Origin: Kiritimatiellia bacterium
Lineage (GTDB): Bacteria > Verrucomicrobiota > Kiritimatiellia > RFP12 > UBA1067
Assembly (NCBI GenBank): GCA_017385345.1
Contig: JAFNRY010000342.1
Span: 1-10,631 of the forward strand
DNA: 10,631 nt
Direction of reading: 5' to 3'
The notes below the pieces were generated by a model. The model searched no databases. It worked only from the letters and a program-made list of their open reading frames with translations, and was not told the origin of the DNA. Position numbers and translations under genes: made by a program. Below are positions 7,554 to 10,631 of the stretch, one piece after another. The first letter of the stretch is position 1. The number at the start of each line of letters is the position of its first letter.

Positions 7554-8417
7554 ATGGAAGCTACAGACACAGCGATGGCGAAGGCCTCGGTCTTGACCGA
7601 GGCGCTGCCGTATATTCTGGATTTCAAGGGTTCGACCGTGCTTGTCAAGGTCGGCGGCTCTGTCATGGAAGGCGAACAGAGCCTCGAGTCGCTGATGGAC
7701 GACATAGCGTTCATGCAGGCCGTTGGGATGAAGGTGGCGGTGGTCCACGGCGGCGGGAAGGCCATTTCGCGCGCGATAAAGGAATCAGGCCACGAGCCGC
7801 AATTCGTGGAAGGCCAGCGCGTGACGGACGAGGCGACGATGGAGATCGTGCGCAGGACGCTGAACAACGAGGTGAATCCCGACATCGTGCGCCGGCTCAT
7901 GAAGCGCGGTGCGAACGCGAAGCCGCTCCACGGCAACTGGTTTTTCACGGCAAAACGCATAATGCGGCCGGACCGCGGCTACGTAGGCGAGCCGTCCGGC
8001 GTCGATACGCGCGCGGTGGAGCAGATGCTCGACGCGGGGATCGTGCCTGTGGTTACGCCGCTTGCGACCGGCGAAAGCGACGACAGGCATCTTTACAACG
8101 TGAACGCCGATCTCGCGGCCGCGGCCCTCGCCAAGGCGCTGAAGGTTAGGAAGTTCGCGCTTGTTTCGGACGTACCCGGCCTGTTGAAGGATCCGGCGGA
8201 TCCGAAGACGCTTTTCTCGACTCTGAAACTCGGAGACGTCGAGAAATTGAAGGCGGACGGGACGATATCCGGCGGGATGCTGCCGAAGATCGACGCTTGC
8301 GCGGAGGCTATTCGCGCTGGCGTCCGGAAGGTGCATCTCGTGGACGGCAGGATGCCGCATTCGCTGCTTTTGGAGATATTCACGCGCCAGGGCGTGGGAA
8401 CGGAGATAACGCAATGA
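7554..8417 (+). CDS. argB: Acetylglutamate kinase, arginine-sensitive type
   Basis: ArgB phosphorylates N-acetyl-L-glutamate with ATP, the second step of arginine biosynthesis, in the cytoplasm. The 287-residue protein is full length. Seen are VKVGGS with the phosphate-binding Lys32, VVHGGGK, the NVNADLAA substrate-site segment, the VSDVPGLL segment and the C-terminal signature HLVDGRMPHSLLLE. Residues ~9-26 (AKASVLTEALPYILDF) match the mobile N-terminal helix that makes hexameric, arginine-feedback-inhibited enzymes, and the C-terminal signature agrees, so allosteric inhibition by arginine is inferred. The ATG at 7554 is the first start after the predicted transcription start. An in-frame ATG at 7575 would still keep most of the helix. 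The gene ends in an ATGA overlap with argD. Confidence 0.95.
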   Translation: MEATDTAMAKASVLTEALPYILDFKGSTVLVKVGGSVMEGEQSLESLMDDIAFMQAVGMKVAVVHGGGKAISRAIKESGHEPQFVEGQRVTDEATMEIVRRTLNNEVNPDIVRRLMKRGANAKPLHGNWFFTAKRIMRPDRGYVGEPSGVDTRAVEQMLDAGIVPVVTPLATGESDDRHLYNVNADLAAAALAKALKVRKFALVSDVPGLLKDPADPKTLFSTLKLGDVEKLKADGTISGGMLPKIDACAEAIRAGVRKVHLVDGRMPHSLLLEIFTRQGVGTEITQ

Positions 8418-9613
8418 GCAAAACAGACGAGACGAAGGCGCTCTGGGAGAGTGCGATGATGCCGGTCTATGCGCCGGAGACGACAATAACGAGCGGCAAG
8501 GGCGTGATCGTGCGCAATTCGTCGGGGCAGAGCCTGTACGACTTCACTTCCGGCATCGGGGTGCAGAACGTCGGGCATTGCCATCCGAAAGTGACGGAGG
8601 CGATACGCGAACAGGCGGCGAAGCTCACGCACTGTTCCAATCTTTTCGCGAACGAGCCCGCCGGAAAGCTGGCCGCGAAACTCGTCGAACTTTCCGGACT
8701 CGGCGGAAAGGCGTTTTTCTGCAATTCCGGGGCCGAAGCGAACGAAGCGGCCATCAAGCTTGCTCGCAAATACGGCGCGGCGACGGGCGGGCGCTACCGC
8801 ATCGTCACGATGCGCCAGAGCTTCCACGGCAGGACCCTCGCGACGCTTGCGGCGACCGGCCAGTCGTGGTGCCAGGAAGGGTACGATCCGCTGCCGGCGG
8901 GTTTCGCTTACGCCGATTTCAACGACCTTGAAAGCGTCAAGGCCGCCGTTGACGACGACACGGTCGCCATCATGCTGGAGTGCGTCCAGGGGGAAGGCGG
9001 GGTGACGCCGGCCACGGAAGAGTTCATAAAGGGAGTCAGGACTCTTTGCGACGAGAAGGACATGCTGATGATCTGCGACGAAGTGCAGACAGGCATGGGA
9101 CGGACTGGTACTTGGTTTTCGTGGCAGGGATACGGGGTCGAGCCGGATCTTTTCACCCTCGCCAAGGCGCTCGGCGGCGGGCTGCCGATCGGCGCGCTCG
9201 TCTCCAACGCGAAATGCGCCGACGTGTTCACGCCGGGATCCCACGCTTCCACTTTCGGCGGCAATCCGGTAGCGGCGGCCGCAGCCCTCGCGGTGATCGA
9301 CGTCATTCAATCCGAAGGGGTTCTCGAGAACGTAGCCAAGACGAGCGCCCTCGCGTTCGAGGCTTTCCAGGCGTTCGTGGACAAGTATCCGAAGCTTCTC
9401 GAAGTGCGCGGCAAGGGGTTGCTTATCGGGATCGCCGTCGATGGCGATCCCAAACCGGTGGTCGAGGCGTTCCGCGACCAGAGCGTGCTCGTGCTTACGG
9501 CGAAAGGCAACGTCGTGCGCATAATGCCGCCGCTTACGATCAAGGAAAACGATCTCGTCGATGCGATCGAGATGATGTCCGACGCGCTCGACTGCCTCTA
9601 CGGGGAAGAATGA
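8414..9613 (+). CDS. argD: Acetylornithine aminotransferase
   Basis: A PLP-dependent class-III aminotransferase that converts N-acetylglutamate semialdehyde to N-acetylornithine, using glutamate as amino donor. The protein has 399 residues, the normal length. Seen are the N-terminal DFTSGIGVQNVGHCHP, FFCNSGAEANEAAIK (PLP phosphate contact), FHGRT, the ICDEVQTGMGRTG segment with the PLP-ring aspartate, LAKALGGGLPIGA with the Schiff-base Lys251, STFGGNPV, and VRIMPPLTI near the end. The start ATG overlaps the argB stop, with GGAG (8402-8405) 8 nt upstream. The pairing with argB favours ArgD over the related ornithine aminotransferase. The family can also serve the succinyl-diaminopimelate step of lysine synthesis, which cannot be excluded. 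Confidence 0.94.
   Translation: MSKTDETKALWESAMMPVYAPETTITSGKGVIVRNSSGQSLYDFTSGIGVQNVGHCHPKVTEAIREQAAKLTHCSNLFANEPAGKLAAKLVELSGLGGKAFFCNSGAEANEAAIKLARKYGAATGGRYRIVTMRQSFHGRTLATLAATGQSWCQEGYDPLPAGFAYADFNDLESVKAAVDDDTVAIMLECVQGEGGVTPATEEFIKGVRTLCDEKDMLMICDEVQTGMGRTGTWFSWQGYGVEPDLFTLAKALGGGLPIGALVSNAKCADVFTPGSHASTFGGNPVAAAAALAVIDVIQSEGVLENVAKTSALAFEAFQAFVDKYPKLLEVRGKGLLIGIAVDGDPKPVVEAFRDQSVLVLTAKGNVVRIMPPLTIKENDLVDAIEMMSDALDCLYGEE
9602..9608 (+). promoter_or_regulatory. Ribosome binding site (GGGGAAG) for the downstream GTG-started gene
   Basis: GGGGAAG within the last argD codons lies 6 nt before the GTG at 9615. It decides the start of a gene that has no nearby ATG at its 5' end and implies translation coupled to argD. 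Confidence 0.55.
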
Positions 9614-9614
9614 G

Positions 9615-10631
9615 GTGAAGAGGGCGGCGCTTTCCTTCGCGGCATTCGCGGCGGCGTTCTGCGCCTGCCGCGCCGAGACCGCCGCCGGCCGGGCGTCGAA
9701 AGCGCCGCCCGCGGGAAGCTACGCGATAGCCGTGGATTCGGCCACCGCCGCCGACCGCGAGTGGTCGCAGGTCGTCGAGGCCCTGAAGAAGAAGCGTTCC
9801 GCCGAGGTTCTGCGCTACGAAGACGGCGATGTAGCGGGCGTTCTGCCCGGACTGAAGAAGCTTTCGCCGCGCTACGTCTGTTTCGTGTCCATGCCCGAGA
9901 AGGTTGGACGCGGACTTGTCGTGGCTTCCGCGCAGGTCGTGCGCAAGATCAACGACGATCCGTATGCCGACGCCTACTGGGGGATACTCACCGGCTACGA
10001 GGCCGGGGACGCTCTCAAGGCGATTGCTATCGACAGGCCGCTCGAGACGAGAACGCTTTTTACAAGCCAGGGCGGGCCGCACACTCTCGACGACTGGGAC
10101 GCAGGTTTTGTTTCCGACGAAGGGAATGGTTCGAATTTCTGGCTGAAGAAGCCGGGGGCGACCGGAGCGGAGGCTGTAGCGTGCGTTCCCGACAATTCGG
10201 CGCCTCTCGCGGACGCCTTGTCCGCCCAAGGCGCCGACATCGCAATAACGAGCGGCCACGCCTCGGAACGCGACTGGCAGGTCGTCTTCAACCAGAGTCT
10301 CGGCTACTTGCGCCATGAAAACGGTTCGCTTTTCATGTTCGACAAGGAGAAAGGCCGCCATCCCGTCGTTTCTCCCAATCCGAAAATCTACATGGCGTCG
10401 GGCAACTGCCTCATCGGGCACATCGACAGGCGCGACTGCATGGCCACGAGCTGGATGCACTCCGGCGGCGCTGTTCAAATGGCGGGATACACGGTTCCCA
10501 CGTTCTACGGATACATGGGATGGGGTCTGAAAAATCTCTACATGTCCGGCGTCTATTCATTCGCGGAAGCGTATTTCTACATAAACCAGCTTCTGTTGAT
10601 GGAGCTTGCAAAGGCGGATGCGAAACTTCTC
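9615..10631 (+). CDS. Secreted clan CD (C25/gingipain-like) cysteine peptidase-like protein, 3'-truncated by window edge
   Basis: The frame is open for 339 codons from a GTG start to the last base, with no stop. The protein begins 1 nt after the argD stop. Residues 1-20 (MKRAALSFAAFAAAF...) form a signal peptide, probably cut after CRA (residues 18-20), so export is expected. The mature part begins with a strand-helix region (SYAIAVD, then DREWSQVVEALKKK), then RYVCFV, EKVGRGLVVA and DDPYADAYWGILTGYEAGDAL. It continues with DIAITSGHASERDW (His215 after a hydrophobic strand and Gly214) and KIYMASGNCLIG (Cys265 after a hydrophobic strand). A His-Gly and a small-residue-Cys at strand ends about 50 residues apart are the hallmark of clan CD peptidases (caspases, gingipains). 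The overall look is closest to C25-like proteins of PVC bacteria. The substrate is unknown, the C-terminus is unseen, and no functional link to arginine synthesis is evident. Confidence 0.7.
   Translation, partial: MKRAALSFAAFAAAFCACRAETAAGRASKAPPAGSYAIAVDSATAADREWSQVVEALKKKRSAEVLRYEDGDVAGVLPGLKKLSPRYVCFVSMPEKVGRGLVVASAQVVRKINDDPYADAYWGILTGYEAGDALKAIAIDRPLETRTLFTSQGGPHTLDDWDAGFVSDEGNGSNFWLKKPGATGAEAVACVPDNSAPLADALSAQGADIAITSGHASERDWQVVFNQSLGYLRHENGSLFMFDKEKGRHPVVSPNPKIYMASGNCLIGHIDRRDCMATSWMHSGGAVQMAGYTVPTFYGYMGWGLKNLYMSGVYSFAEAYFYINQLLLMELAKADAKLL

Noticed and set aside
8297..8413. Longer N-terminus for argD
   Set aside because: It would overlap argB by about 120 nt and add non-conserved residues. 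The ATG at 8414 gives the standard ArgD length with a stop/start overlap.
9540..10478. Minus-strand open frame of 312 codons opposite the peptidase-like gene
   Set aside because: It has no domain or signal. The plus strand carries a signal peptide, clan CD motifs and a Shine-Dalgarno-led GTG start.

Overview
The window is compact, GC-rich bacterial DNA that is almost entirely coding on the plus strand. It holds seven genes: one cut by the left edge, one cut by the right edge, and five complete. Spacing is minimal: two 4-base ATGA stop/start overlaps, one 1-nt gap, one 19-nt gap, and two junctions of 7-10 nt that each carry a promoter -10 box. I see no RNA genes, insertion sequences, CRISPR arrays or hairpin terminators, and no non-coding stretch longer than about 20 nt.

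Layout: (1) the C-terminal ten transmembrane segments of an MFS transporter; (2) a 1479-residue secreted glycoside hydrolase in which a complete GH106 alpha-L-rhamnosidase-type protein is fused to a complete GH29 alpha-L-fucosidase-type protein; (3) a TrmA/RlmD-family RNA m5U methyltransferase; (4) a small glycosyltransferase-like protein of unknown role; (5) argB and (6) argD, consecutive steps of arginine biosynthesis; (7) the start of a secreted protein with His-Gly and Gly-Asn-Cys motifs typical of clan CD (gingipain/caspase-like) cysteine peptidases. Genes 2-4 look like one transcription unit and genes 5-7 a second. Each unit is preceded by a perfect extended -10 box (TGn-TATAAT) lying 6-9 nt before the first ATG, so the lead mRNAs are probably leaderless or nearly so. 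In both cases the TAA inside TATAAT is also the stop codon of the upstream gene. Genes inside the units mostly have ordinary Shine-Dalgarno sequences.

The likely source is an uncultured, polysaccharide-degrading member of the PVC group (Kiritimatiellota, Verrucomicrobiota or Lentisphaerota), possibly gut-associated. This is inferred from the GH106/GH29 repertoire, the C25-like secreted protein and the unusual combination of GC-rich DNA with heavy use of the ATA isoleucine codon. It is not proven by any marker gene. Functionally, the transporter and the GH106-GH29 enzyme could form a small deoxyhexose-scavenging pair (release of L-rhamnose and L-fucose, then uptake), while argB-argD is housekeeping. 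The methyltransferase, the glycosyltransferase-like protein and the peptidase-like protein appear to be co-transcribed passengers with no evident pathway link.
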